Assembly (NCBI GenBank): GCA_029959085.1
Contig: JARWIR010000038.1
Span: forward strand, 5,836,915 to 5,900,914
DNA from: Nemophila menziesii
Lineage: Eukaryota > Streptophyta > Magnoliopsida > Boraginales > Hydrophyllaceae
Direction: 5' to 3'
DNA length: 64,000 bases
Shown in pieces: positions 1 to 10,362 of the stretch. The stretch's first letter is position 1. The number at the start of each line of letters is the position of its first letter. The notes beneath the pieces were generated by a model. The model was not told where the DNA came from. It searched no databases and was given only the letters and a program-made list of their open reading frames with translations. The translations under genes and the position numbers were made by a program.

Positions 1-565
1 AAGCTTAATTTGGGTTAGGAAGGGTGATTTGATGATGATTCTCTATGTGGGTAAGATGGATTCTTCATGAATTGGCTTGGATTTAAGAAATTGTAGGATG
101 AATTTTTGAAATTTAAGCTTTTGATTCTTGGATTCAAGGTGTTTTGGTATGATATGGGTGGTTGAATCTTCTTTTTAATGATGTGGAGACTGAATTGGAT
201 GTGTTTTTATGGTGATTGGGTAGTGTTTTGATGATTGGTGAAGGTTTTTATGAGCTTCAATGGAGTTGGGAGAGGTTTGGGAAAGAAGGAGAAGCTTAAG
301 GATTGAAAAATTCGTAATAGAGCAACCTCTTCTCCCCTATAACCTGAAAAACGCGAAAATTTCCTCTCTCCAGCAGCGCGGTGCGGTGTTTCGCGGCTAT
401 GGTCCGGTTTACCGCAACTTCTCTCGGCAAAAACCTCCCCAACAGCTAGATCTTGAAAAGTTATGCAGTTTAGGCTCAAAGATCACCTGATTTCGACATC
501 CTAGAGCAAAGATATGATTTGCCGAAGTTTTCTCAGATTGTGTCCAGGTGTTTTTTTTTTTTTTC

Positions 566-944
566 AGTGGGGTTGGGCGGTATACCGGAGGTGAGGCGTG
601 GTATACCGCAGCTTCTGTTCCTCTAAATTTTAATCCTCGTCAGAAAACCCGAGGTACATACCCGTGACACGGGTTTTGGCTTTGCGGTATAGGGTCTGGT
701 ACAGGGGTACGCCGCATGGGTGTACCACGGCTTCTTCGTCAAAATACCCGTGAAAGCACCCCATGGCACGTGTTTTAGGCATGCAGACCAGGGGTGCGGT
801 GCAGGGGGTAGTCCGCACGGGTCGATTTTTTCGTCTCTGGATAAGACTCGCGGCTCCAACCCGTGGTACGGGTTTTTGCCTTGCGGACCATATCTGCGGT
901 ATAGGGGTACACCGCGGGGGTAGTCCGCACAGGTCTTTTCTCCG
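566..944 (-). repeat. GC-rich triple repeat with dyads, unit 1
   Basis: Within AT-rich DNA this stretch is conspicuously GC-rich and consists of three imperfect direct repeats of roughly 87-101 bp, starting near 660, 746 and 846. Each contains an ACCCGTG/CACGGGT-type dyad followed by TGCGGTATAGGGG and GGTAGTCCGCAC motifs. Several short open frames cross it on both strands, but their codon use looks random and they are not called as genes. It lies between gag and the 3' LTR, the place where plant LTR elements are known to carry variable tandem repeats. Confidence 0.75.
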
Positions 945-1157
945 TTCCAAAAATTTTGCTTGTTTCCCTAACTCGATTTCTCCAATACCTAATCATCAAA
1001 AACACTAATACCTTTCTCAAATATGCAATATCAACTAAAAATAACTAAACTAAACATAAACTAAAAACGTAAAAGACATAAAAACTTAAAAATTGCGGGT
1101 TGTCTCCCGTACAACACTTTTATTTAACGTCTTTCAAAGTTAGACGTGTTACCTCGA

Positions 1158-2315
1158 TTAAGGATGACGAAATTTCCACCCTTTGCCTCTAATTCCCACG
1201 AACTTTTCAGCTCGATTCTTTATAATCATGGATGGTGTCATCCAAGATTTCGTGGGACGGGGTGCTTCTGGTGGTAACTCGATAGGATTACACTTCTCTG
1301 GTGATCCACTCATATCCTCAGTTTCGAATCTTCGTTTGTTAGAAAGAATGTCCTTCATGAATTTTATATATGTCGGCATTCTCTTGAGAGCTTCTACAAA
1401 CGGTATTTTAATTTCTAACTTGCTCACCATGTCAACGAACTTCTTGAATTCCAGGTCATTGTCCTTTCTGACACGTGAAGGGAATGGTGGAGGAGGACAT
1501 GTGTTGGTTACCACTGGGCTCTCTTTCTTTTCTGGTGTCTTCTCTTGGACACTTTTTTGTTCAACTACCTCTTCGACCTTATCTTCTGTTGTTTCTTCTC
1601 CCCCCGTTTCTGGAATAGGGACTGGTTCTGGTTCTGGTCTTGGTGGAGGTAGTTGTTTTCCACTTCGTAATTCAACTGCATGACAAACTTTGTTTTCTGG
1701 AGCACTAGTATCACTTCGGAGTTGCCCTTCTGCAAAGGTTTGAAGTTTATTCACCATTTGTGACACTGCCTGCTCCATCTTCTGAAGCGCATTCTGTGAG
1801 TTTTGGAATTCTTGCTGGCTAATCTCCATATCTTCAATTAGGTTCATTATCTTAGCCATGGTTGAATTCGAACTCGAAGGTTGTTCTTGTACGGTTTGCT
1901 GCATTAAATAAGGAGGTGGTTCTTGATAAGCTTCATTATAAATCGGTGTTTCTTGATAGATAGGTTGTGGAGGATAGTACGATTGTGGTCGTGGTTGATA
2001 ATAATCATCATGATAATGGTTATTATGATAATAAGTCTGTTGATCTCCGACCCAATTGTAATTCTGTGGGGGCTGATAATCAGCGTAATTTCCTTGGGAT
2101 TGATAATAACCATCATAATAATGGTCTCTTTGATAAGGCATGAAGGAAATTGAGGCTGGATTATTTATGCAATATTCCCACGAGTGATCTCTTGCTCCAC
2201 AACTAGGACATGAAGGTAAGGTATGTACTAGATTCCTCTTAGCTAGTTTTCGTGATTGTTCTCGTAATTCCTCAAGTTGTTGGTTTAACTCCTTGAGCTT
2301 TAGAGATTCCATCAT
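1158..2315 (-). CDS. Truncated gag of non-autonomous Athila-like element, unit 1 (385 aa)
   Basis: The ORF starts at a tandem ATG ATG and encodes the C-terminal two-thirds of gag. Near residues 36-49 is a CCHC zinc knuckle (C-X2-C-X4-H-X4-C, CPSCGARDHSWEYC). Next comes a Tyr/Asn/Gln-rich stretch (about 57-120), then a coiled-coil-like segment. After the motif LRSGKQLPPPRP there is an acidic linker, and then a block containing KIPFVEALKRMPTYIKFMKD that is typical of Athila gag. The N-terminal Retrotrans_gag domain seen at 21123-21785 is missing; only a frameless scrap of it remains upstream. The product could still bind nucleic acid through the knuckle, but capsid assembly is doubtful. No protease follows. 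Confidence 0.8.
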   Translation of the reverse strand: MMESLKLKELNQQLEELREQSRKLAKRNLVHTLPSCPSCGARDHSWEYCINNPASISFMPYQRDHYYDGYYQSQGNYADYQPPQNYNWVGDQQTYYHNNHYHDDYYQPRPQSYYPPQPIYQETPIYNEAYQEPPPYLMQQTVQEQPSSSNSTMAKIMNLIEDMEISQQEFQNSQNALQKMEQAVSQMVNKLQTFAEGQLRSDTSAPENKVCHAVELRSGKQLPPPRPEPEPVPIPETGGEETTEDKVEEVVEQKSVQEKTPEKKESPVVTNTCPPPPFPSRVRKDNDLEFKKFVDMVSKLEIKIPFVEALKRMPTYIKFMKDILSNKRRFETEDMSGSPEKCNPIELPPEAPRPTKSWMTPSMIIKNRAEKFVGIRGKGWKFRHP

Positions 2316-2477
2316 GTATTAGCTTCTTCAGGATCTAATAACACGGAACCTTTATCTCCTAATAAATTTGCTTTTGCCAAAATAAAAAATCTGTAAAACA
2401 AAAACTAAAAAGAAAAGCGTAAAATAGAACTAACTAAAATAAAGCACAAGATAATTGCACAAGGACTAACGATGTAG
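2316..2477 (-). pseudogene. Leader and gag N-terminal deletion scar, unit 1
   Basis: Between the primer binding site and the gag ATG the unit keeps a scrap matching the CTTCTTCAGGATCTA stretch of the gag N-terminus at 21205-21225. The rest of the N-terminal domain has been removed. Equivalent scars lie at 8670-8831 and 15026-15187, so the deletion predates the tandem duplication. Confidence 0.6.
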
Positions 2478-2495
2478 TCCCTGGCAGCGGCGCCA
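2478..2495 (-). promoter_or_regulatory. Primer binding site, unit 1 (tRNA-Asp type)
   Basis: The minus strand reads TGGCGCCGCTGCCAGGGA six bases inside the LTR end. It matches the plant tRNA-Asp complement used by Athila elements except for two positions. It primes minus-strand DNA synthesis. Confidence 0.8.
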
Positions 2496-2501
2496 AAAAC
2501 T

Positions 2502-4008
2502 TGGTGTGGCCTAAGGTGTGATAAAAAGATGATATAATTTAGATGCAAATAAACACCCTAAGCTAGCACGGTTCTGCAAGTATACAGATCGTATGCAAGT
2601 TTTAATGAATAAGTAAGATTCGTTCCTCAGGGACTACGAAGGTTAAGAAGAACTTATGCAAATTATTCAAGTGCAGATATTAAAGATAGAAAAGATAATA
2701 CGCTAGTAGGAAGAAGAGATAGACAAATATTTATTTGTTTTTTAAATAATAAAACTAAACTAATAAACTAAAGACGAAAACTAATTAAAAGAAAAGAAAA
2801 GAAGATAGTATGAAAGTTAGCTTGAGTAATTAGCATGTAATCCCCACTAGTTTTGCCGTTCTAAACATGCAAGGATGAATTATGTAGTATTTCAATAATA
2901 GGTTCCAATTCGCTATCGGTGGTTTCAAATAGGATTTACCTGTGTCAATAAGGCTTCCTAAGCAAACTTTTCCAGTAATTGGTAAATAGTCACAAGAACT
3001 AAACCATAGTGATTATCTAGTTAGGTTGATTTGTCAGATCTAAACTGAATACTATACGTTATGTGCTAAACATGTAATTAAACACCGTTGTCAATGGTGA
3101 CCTAACTACTAGATGGTAATTCTATATGGCCTAGGTTCCACAAGAACACAGAATATAAATCCAACCACATAAACAATGAATAAAAACTATAATTCAATTT
3201 AAAACATAGAATTCCCAAATTAGATAGATGTCAATCAAAACTAGGGTTCATGCTAAAACTCAAGCTAAAAAGAATTTATTCATACTAAGAAGAGAAAAGA
3301 AAAGAATTACAGAATAAGAGGTTGAAGGAGACATGATTGATGCACAGCTCCTTCCAGACTTCTTCTCTTGTGTTGCAGCTTCCTCTTGGCCTTAGGGTCT
3401 GGCCAAGGATGATTTAAGAGTGTTAAGAGGCTGTATTTATAGTGTATAGGTTGACCTAATTCGTTTCTTGGAGGAAAGGCCAAGTAATAGACTCCAAGCC
3501 CAACTCAAATTCGTAAGGAAATAAAGATAAACACTGCTGGACCGTTTTGGGCATATCTTCTTCGTTATTGGTCGGTTTGAGCTCCATAATATACCAAAAG
3601 AATAGTCACAGAATTATCTATGTCCTTATGAAAGAAATTTACCAAAATCGGCTTCCTTGTAGGAGTAATTTCCACTTCTTTAGGCGTGTGCTGCAGAAAT
3701 TCAGATTTAGGCAGCTTTTCCTTTTCCTAATTGAACTCTGTTTCCTTCTATCTCCAATTACCATGCATATCTCTTTCCATATCTTGTAGTCTTTGACTTG
3801 GACTCTAATTAATCTCCATAGTTATCTTTAAAGCTTCACACTAAATAAACAATTAAACCCAATATGCTCTAAAAATATTATGTTACTAAATCAAGACTCA
3901 AAATAGGAAAGTGCACTAAACTAAGCTCAATTCAACCTATAAACTAATAAATAAGCCTAAAATGATGTCTCAAAATTATATTATATTATCACAATTGAGG
4001 AGTCATCA
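2502..4008 (-). mobile_element. LTR1 (1,507 bp)
   Basis: On the minus strand the LTR starts TGATGACTCC and ends CCACACCA just before the primer binding site. A TATA box, CTATAAATAC on the minus strand, lies at 3433-3442. The first 46 bases form an inverted repeat (3963-4008), but one arm carries a T-to-A change shared with LTR2. Blocks common to all LTRs of this group include GTAATCCCCACTAG and GCAAGTATACAGATCG. It acts as the 3' LTR for the internal region on its right and as the 5' LTR for that on its left. Confidence 0.88.
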
Positions 4009-6355
4009 AGACCCCCAACTCAAAGTTGTATCGTCCCGATACAATAAAAGTAAAGAACAGTAGGGTGGTCATATAAACAAGAAGAAGAAGTAGGAGGAGA
4101 ATAAGAACAGAACATAATGAATGATCCTAGAGCATAACATCTAAAAAGTCTCATGTAGTAATGCTCAAGAAATAATGCACAAGTATGCTTAATATACACA
4201 AAATCAACAATCCATAAATTCAAGTCCAGATTAATTTTGCAATGCCAGAAGGAGAGGATGATAGCTTAGTTCATGTTAATGGCTATAGGTTGTTCATAGG
4301 TCCTAATATAGCATCCAATGGTCCACTTACCTACTACCTGATAGCTCAATTGTTTCTCCACCAAGTAGCTAGAAATCCTAAGGTCTTGGGTTATAACTTG
4401 ACTTAGGGACGGTATGATATATTTGGATAATGAAAAGTGAGCTTTTGGCTCTCTCCTCACTAGCCATCAACGAATCGCCCTAGAGCTTGAGTTTCACTCG
4501 AAGATGTTCTCACTCAACCCAATTTTTGATGCTTTTGATGTGCATCCCCAATAAATCCCAATTTAAAACCTTTGATGACATAAAAATCCACTTTGCCGTC
4601 CGAATATATATTCCTTTCATATCAATTTTTCTTTTGTATAGCTATGATTCTCTTTTTGATGTTCGAGATATCACGCTATTTTTCATATATATATTCTTTC
4701 TTTTTATGCCCTTGTTGGCAAATTTAGCTCGTAGCTTCTTTTTCATTCACTATTACCCCGACAAAGGGTTACAATAATAACAATTTCATCATCAATAAAA
4801 TCACAAATATAATTCCCAAAACCCAATGTTCCCTAATAATGAAACCCACCACCCCAAACTCAAGCTCTAAAACGAGTTGTCTCAGGTTTTGCGATTCGAG
4901 TGCGGGTCATATAGATAAGTCCTACAAACTAAGGGTATGGATTATAATGTGGTTCAATACAAGGCTTTAGAAAGGCTTAGAGGGGCTGAGAAGGATAAAT
5001 AATAACAAATATCAAATAAAAGGGTGAGAAAGTATAAAGGCTTCAAGTGTTTTTACATGAGAGAACTGCCTTATTCATTTTTCTAACTACCTGATTTTTT
5101 ACTTTTTAATTATTAGTTCATAGACAAGTGGGTTTTCAACTAATTTCAAACCTCACGTTCTACACACCAAATAACTCTCCCTAAGTTTCAACGTGCCTTC
5201 ATAGCATTGCTCATTAACTTTTCTATCTTTTATTTCCTGTTTTCATACATGCATCTAAACATATTTGTAACATCTTTCAAAAACATACTACTTACTATCA
5301 TTGACCTAATTAAATCATTCTCAATAGGTACATTCAACATATTCTATGCCTAATTCAACCCAAAAAAAATTTAAATTTTATGCAAAAACAAAAAGGAAGA
5401 TGAGGACAACGAATCCCCACCCCCAACTCAAAAATGAGTCGTGTCCCCATGACTCGAAAAAGACTCAAGAAAAATAAAATTTAAAATTAGCATACATATT
5501 GCACATAAAGAAATGGTAGGGAAGAAAGAAAACATACTCTTCGAGGCTATTACCTCGCCTTATTGACGTCCAAGATAGGATTTTGCTGGATTTTTCTTTA
5601 ATTGCTCAAGGAGTGTTCTCCTTTTCTTCTTTTGAATGTTGCGTAATTACTCTCAAAACTTTAATGATCCAAGCATTGTCAATATTGTTACTCATCTTAA
5701 ATTCACTTGTTTCTTCTTCACTCAACTTCTTATTCAATTTCAGATCAAAACACGTGATCATAATAGGATATTGCATTAAATAATGGCATGGGAGAGATCG
5801 AAAATTCGTATCACCTCCTCATAGATCAACTGTGTCACATCCTCTTTTTTTCCTCACACAATACAATTCAACAAAAAGAACGTTTTTTTTAGAACGTCTT
5901 ACCATTAACGTAGACCAACCCAATCTTTCCAAATCTTCATGAATCTTCTTGTATTCTCCTTCAACTTCTTCTTCAAATACTTTCTTATAAGAAAAAGGTA
6001 GTTCCTTTAATTGTTACTTCGGAGAAGCTATCATGGCCATTGAAGCTTTCTCTTTTTCTTTAGGTGTAGAGTCTTCGATTTGTAGAGGTTGTGTTGTTTT
6101 CTTCACTAAAGTTAGAACCTTTTTGCCCATTGAATCAACACAGCATGCTAACCTCTCTTCTCTTGACTTGTTTTACCCTTTGAATTGGAACTAGGACTTT
6201 TCTCACTTGATTTCTTCTCAATTAATCCAATACCTTTCTTTTCTTCATCTATCTTACAGTAAATAATGTTTATGTTCTCTTTAATCATCTCAATTGATCC
6301 CAAACTCAAACTTTAACAACTCTTGAAATCTGAAACTCTTGATTATTGGTTGTAC
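4009..6355 (-). other. 3' non-coding region of the element, unit 1
   Basis: Immediately inside LTR1 the minus strand reads GAGTTGGGGGTCT, a polypurine-tract candidate for plus-strand priming. A second, stronger tract (GAGTTGGGGGTGGGGATTC) lies at 5413-5430. The stretch 5830-6330 holds a decayed coding segment on the minus strand, Lys/Glu-rich after MGKKVLTLVKKT. It sits at the place of the 163-codon ORF of the right-hand element but is broken by stops. The small ORFs at 4020-4777 and 5583-5783 have no recognisable content. Confidence 0.55.
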
Positions 6356-6919
6356 AAGCTTAATTTGGGTTAGGAAGGGTGATTTGATGATGATTCTCTA
6401 TGTGGGTAAGATGGATTCTTCATGAATTGGCTTGGATTTAAGAAATTGTAGGATGAATTTTTGAAATTTAAGCTTTTGATTCTTGGATTCAAGGTGTTTT
6501 GGTATGATATGGGTGGTTGAATCTTCTTTTTAATGATGTGGAGACTGAATTGGATGTGTTTTTATGGTGATTGGGTAGTGTTTTGATGATTGGTGAAGGT
6601 TTTTATGAGCTTCAATGGAGTTGGGAGAGGTTTTGGAAAGAAGGAGAAGCTTAAGGATTGAAAAATTCGTAATAGAGCAACCTCTTCTCCCCTATAACCT
6701 GAAAAACGCGAAAATTTCCTCTCTCCAGCAGCGCGGTGCGGTGTTTCGCGGCTATGGTCCGGTGTACCGCAACTTCTCTCGGCAAAAACCTCCCCAACAG
6801 CTAGATCTTGAAAAGTTATGCAGTTTAGGCTCAAAGATCACCTGATTTCGACATCCTAGAGCAAAGATATGACTTGCCGAAGTTTTCTCAGATTGTGTCC
6901 AGGTGTTTTTTTTTTTTTC

Positions 6920-7298
6920 AGTGGGGTTGGGCGGTATACCGGAGGTGAGGCGTGGTATACCGCAGCTTCTGTTCCTCTAAATTTTAATCCTCGTCAGAAA
7001 ACCCGAGGTACATACCCGTGACACGGGTTTTGGCTTTGCGGTATAGGGTCTGGTACAGGGGTACGCCGCATGGGTGTACCACGGCTTCTTCGTCAAAATA
7101 CCCGTGAAAGCACTCCATGGCACGTGTTTTAGGCATGCAGACCAGGGGTGCGGTGCAGGGGGTAGTCCGCACGGGTCGATTTTTTCGTCTCTGGATAAGA
7201 CTCGCGGCTCCAACCCGTGGTACGGGTTTTTGCCTTGCGGACCATATCTGCGGTATAGGGGTACACCGCGGGGGTAGTCCGCACAGGTCTTTTCTCCG
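6920..7298 (-). repeat. GC-rich triple repeat with dyads, unit 2
   Basis: This is the copy of the triple repeat in unit 2. It differs from unit 1 by isolated bases, for example in the ACTCCATGG segment near 7114, and by the length of the T run just before it. Confidence 0.75.
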
Positions 7299-7511
7299 TT
7301 CCAAAAATTTTGCTTGTTTCCCTAACTCGATTTCTCCAATACCTAATCATCAAAAACACTAATACCTTTCTCAAATATGCAATATCAACTAAAAATAACT
7401 AAACTAAACATAAACTAAAAACGTAAAAGACATAAAAACTTAAAAATTGCGGGTTGTCTCCCGTACAACACTTTTATTTAACGTCTTTCAAAGTTAGACG
7501 TGTTACCTCGA

Positions 7512-8669
7512 TTAAGGATGACGAAATTTCCACCCTTTGCCTCTAATTCCCACGAACTTTTCAGCTCGATTCTTTATAATCATGGATGGTGTCATCCAAG
7601 ATTTCGTGGGACGGGGTGCTTCTGGTGGTAACTCGATAGGATTACACTTCTCTGGTGATCCACTCATATCCTCAGTTTCGAATCTTCGTTTGTTAGAAAG
7701 AATGTCCTTCATGAATTTTATATATGTCGGCATTCTCTTGAGAGCTTCTACAAACGGTATTTTAATTTCTAACTTGCTCACCATGTCAACGAACTTCTTG
7801 AATTCCAGGTCATTGTCCTTTCTGACACGTGAAGGGAATGGTGGAGGAGGACATGTGTTGGTTACCACTGGGCTCTCTTTCTTTTCTGGTGTCTTCTCTT
7901 GGACACTTTTTTGTTCAACTACCTCTTCGACCTTATCTTCTGTTGTTTCTTCTGCCCCCGTTTCTGGAATAGGGACTGGTTCTGGTTCTGGTCTTGGTGG
8001 AGGTAGTTGTTTTCCACTTCGTAATTCAACTGCATGACAAACTTTGTTTTCTGGAGCACTAGTATCACTTCGGAGTTGCCCTTCTGCAAAGGTTTGAAGT
8101 TTATTCACCATTTGTGACACTGCCTGCTCCATCTTCTGAAGCGCATTCTGTGAGTTTTGGAATTCTTGCTGGCTAATCTCCATATCTTCAATTAGGTTCA
8201 TTATCTTAGCCATGGTTGAATTCGAACTCGAAGGTTGTTCTTGTACGGTTTGCTGCATTAAATAAGGAGGTGGTTCTTGATAAGCTTCATTATAAATCGG
8301 TGTTTCTTGATAGATAGGTTGTGGAGGATAGTACGATTGTGGTCGTGGTTGATAATAATCATCATGATAATGGTTATTATGATAATAAGTCTGTTGATCT
8401 CCGACCCAATTGTAATTCTGTGGGGGCTGATAATCAGCGTAATTTCCTTGGGATTGATAATAACCATCATAATAATGGTCTCTTTGATAAGGCATGAAGG
8501 AAATTGAGGCTGGATTATTTATGCAATATTCCCACGAGTGATCTCTTGCTCCACAACTAGGACATGAAGGTAAGGTATGTACTAGATTCCTCTTAGCTAG
8601 TTTTCGTGATTGTTCTCGTAATTCCTCAAGTTGTTGGTTTAACTCCTTGAGCTTTAGAGATTCCATCAT
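7512..8669 (-). CDS. Truncated gag, unit 2 (385 aa)
   Basis: Same ORF as at 1158-2315, with one amino-acid change noticed (Gly to Ala near residue 239, in the PIPETG linker). The frame is fully open, with the same zinc knuckle and the same deleted N-terminus. Conservation of the frame in all copies fits recent duplication and does not prove selection. Confidence 0.8.
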   Translation of the reverse strand: MMESLKLKELNQQLEELREQSRKLAKRNLVHTLPSCPSCGARDHSWEYCINNPASISFMPYQRDHYYDGYYQSQGNYADYQPPQNYNWVGDQQTYYHNNHYHDDYYQPRPQSYYPPQPIYQETPIYNEAYQEPPPYLMQQTVQEQPSSSNSTMAKIMNLIEDMEISQQEFQNSQNALQKMEQAVSQMVNKLQTFAEGQLRSDTSAPENKVCHAVELRSGKQLPPPRPEPEPVPIPETGAEETTEDKVEEVVEQKSVQEKTPEKKESPVVTNTCPPPPFPSRVRKDNDLEFKKFVDMVSKLEIKIPFVEALKRMPTYIKFMKDILSNKRRFETEDMSGSPEKCNPIELPPEAPRPTKSWMTPSMIIKNRAEKFVGIRGKGWKFRHP

Positions 8670-8831
8670 GTATTAGCTTCTTCAGGATCTAATAACACGG
8701 AACCTTTATCTCCTAATAAATTTGCTTTTGCCAAAATAAAAAATCTGTAAAACAAAAACTAAAAAGAAAAGCGTAAAATAGAACTAACTAAAATAAAGCA
8801 CAAGATAATTGCACAAGGACTAACGATGTAG

Positions 8832-8849
8832 TCCCTGGCAGCGGCGCCA
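8832..8849 (-). promoter_or_regulatory. Primer binding site, unit 2
   Basis: Identical in sequence and spacing to the unit 1 site. Confidence 0.8.
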
Positions 8850-8855
8850 AAAACT

Positions 8856-10362
8856 TGGTGTGGCCTAAGGTGTGATAAAAAGATGATATAATTTAGATGC
8901 AAATAAACACCCTAAGCTAGCACGGTTCTGCAAGTATACAGATCGTATGCAAGTTTTAATGAATAAGTAAGATTCGTTCCTCAGGGACTACGAAGGTTAA
9001 GAAGAACTTATGCAAATTATTCAAGTGCAGATATTAAAGATAGAAAAGATAATACGCTAGTAGGAAGAAGAGATAGACAAATATTTATTTGTTTTTTAAA
9101 TAATAAAACTAAACTAATAAACTAAAGACGAAAACTAATTAAAAGAAAAGAAAAGAAGATAGTATGAAAGTTAGCTTGAGTAATTAGCATGTAATCCCCA
9201 CTAGTTTTGCCGTTCTAAACATGCAAGGATGAATTATGTAGTATTTCAATAATAGGTTCCAATTCGCTATCGGTGGTTTCAAATAGGATTTACCTGTGTC
9301 AATAAGGCTTCCTAAGCAAACTTTTCCAGTAATTGGTAAATAGTCACAAGAACTAAACCATAGTGATTATCTAGTTAGGTTGATTTGTCAGATCTAAACT
9401 GAATACTATACGTTATGTGCTAAACATGTAATTAAACACCGTTGTCAATGGTGACCTAACTACTAGATGGTAATTCTATATGGCCTAGGTTCCACAAGAA
9501 CACAGAATATAAATCCAAACACATAAACAATGAATAAAAACTATAATTCAATTTAAAACATAGAATTCCCAAATTAGATAGATGTCAATCAAAACTAGGG
9601 TTCATGCTAAAACTCAAGCTAAAAAGAATTTATTCATACTAAGAAGAGAAAAGAAAAGAATTACAGAATAAGAGGTTGAAGGAGACATGATTGATGCACA
9701 GCTCCTTCCAGACTTCTTCTCTTGTGTTGCAGCTTCCTCTTGGCCTTAGGGTCTGGCCAAGGATGATTTAAGAGTGTTAAGAGGCTGTATTTATAGTGTA
9801 TAGGTTGACCTAATTCGTTTCTTGGAGGAAAGGCCAAGTAATAGACTCCAAGCCCAACTCAAATTCGTAAGGAAATAAAGATAAACACTGCTGGACCGTT
9901 TTGGGCATATCTTCTTCGTTATTGGTCGGTTTGAGCTCCATAATATACCAAAAGAATAGTCACAGAATTATCTATGTCCTTATGAAAGAAATTTACCAAA
10001 ATCGGCTTCCTTGTAGGAGTAATTTCCACTTCTTTAGGCGTGTGCTGCAGAAATTCAGATTTAGGCAGCTTTTCCTTTTCCTAATTGAACTCTGTTTCCT
10101 TCTATCTCCAATTACCATGCATATCTCTTTCCATATCTTGTAGTCTTTGACTTGGACTCTAATTAATCTCCATAGTTATCTTTAAAGCTTCACACTAAAT
10201 AAACAATTAAACCCAATATGCTCTAAAAATATTATGTTACTAAATCAAGACTCAAAATAGGAAAGTGCACTAAACTAAGCTCAATTCAACCTATAAACTA
10301 ATAAATAAGCCTAAAATGATGTCTCAAAATTATATTATATTATCACAATTGAGGAGTCATCA
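8856..10362 (-). mobile_element. LTR2 (1,507 bp)
   Basis: Same length and ends as LTR1. By eye only one base was seen to differ (near position 9518 against 3163), including the shared change in the terminal hairpin arm. That near identity points to very recent duplication. Confidence 0.88.

Larger units (their letters stand above)
1..6355 (-). repeat. Tandem unit 1 (6,355 bp)
   Basis: The sequence starting AAGCTTAATTTGGG at base 1 recurs at 6356 and 12711, giving a period of 6,355 bp. The unit contains, on the minus strand, one LTR (2502-4008), one primer binding site, one gag ORF and a long 3' non-coding part. By eye only a handful of substitutions and a poly(T) length change separate it from unit 2. 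The boundary is arbitrary because it is set by the window edge. Confidence 0.95.

Noticed and set aside
623..1020. Cluster of overlapping ORFs on both strands in the GC-rich block
   Set aside because: They follow the direct repeats and dyads, exist in several frames at once and show no domain.
1183..1683. 166-codon plus-strand ORF and its copies in units 2 and 3
   Set aside because: It is the antisense shadow of the gag ORF; its Gly/Ser-rich product mirrors the Pro/Glu-rich gag linker.
1904..2153. Ile/Met-rich ORFs on both strands within gag
   Set aside because: They are off-frame readings of the Tyr/Asn/Gln-rich gag region.
2478..2495. tRNA-Asp gene fragment
   Set aside because: Only the 18-base primer complement is present, in the position and orientation of a retrotransposon primer binding site.
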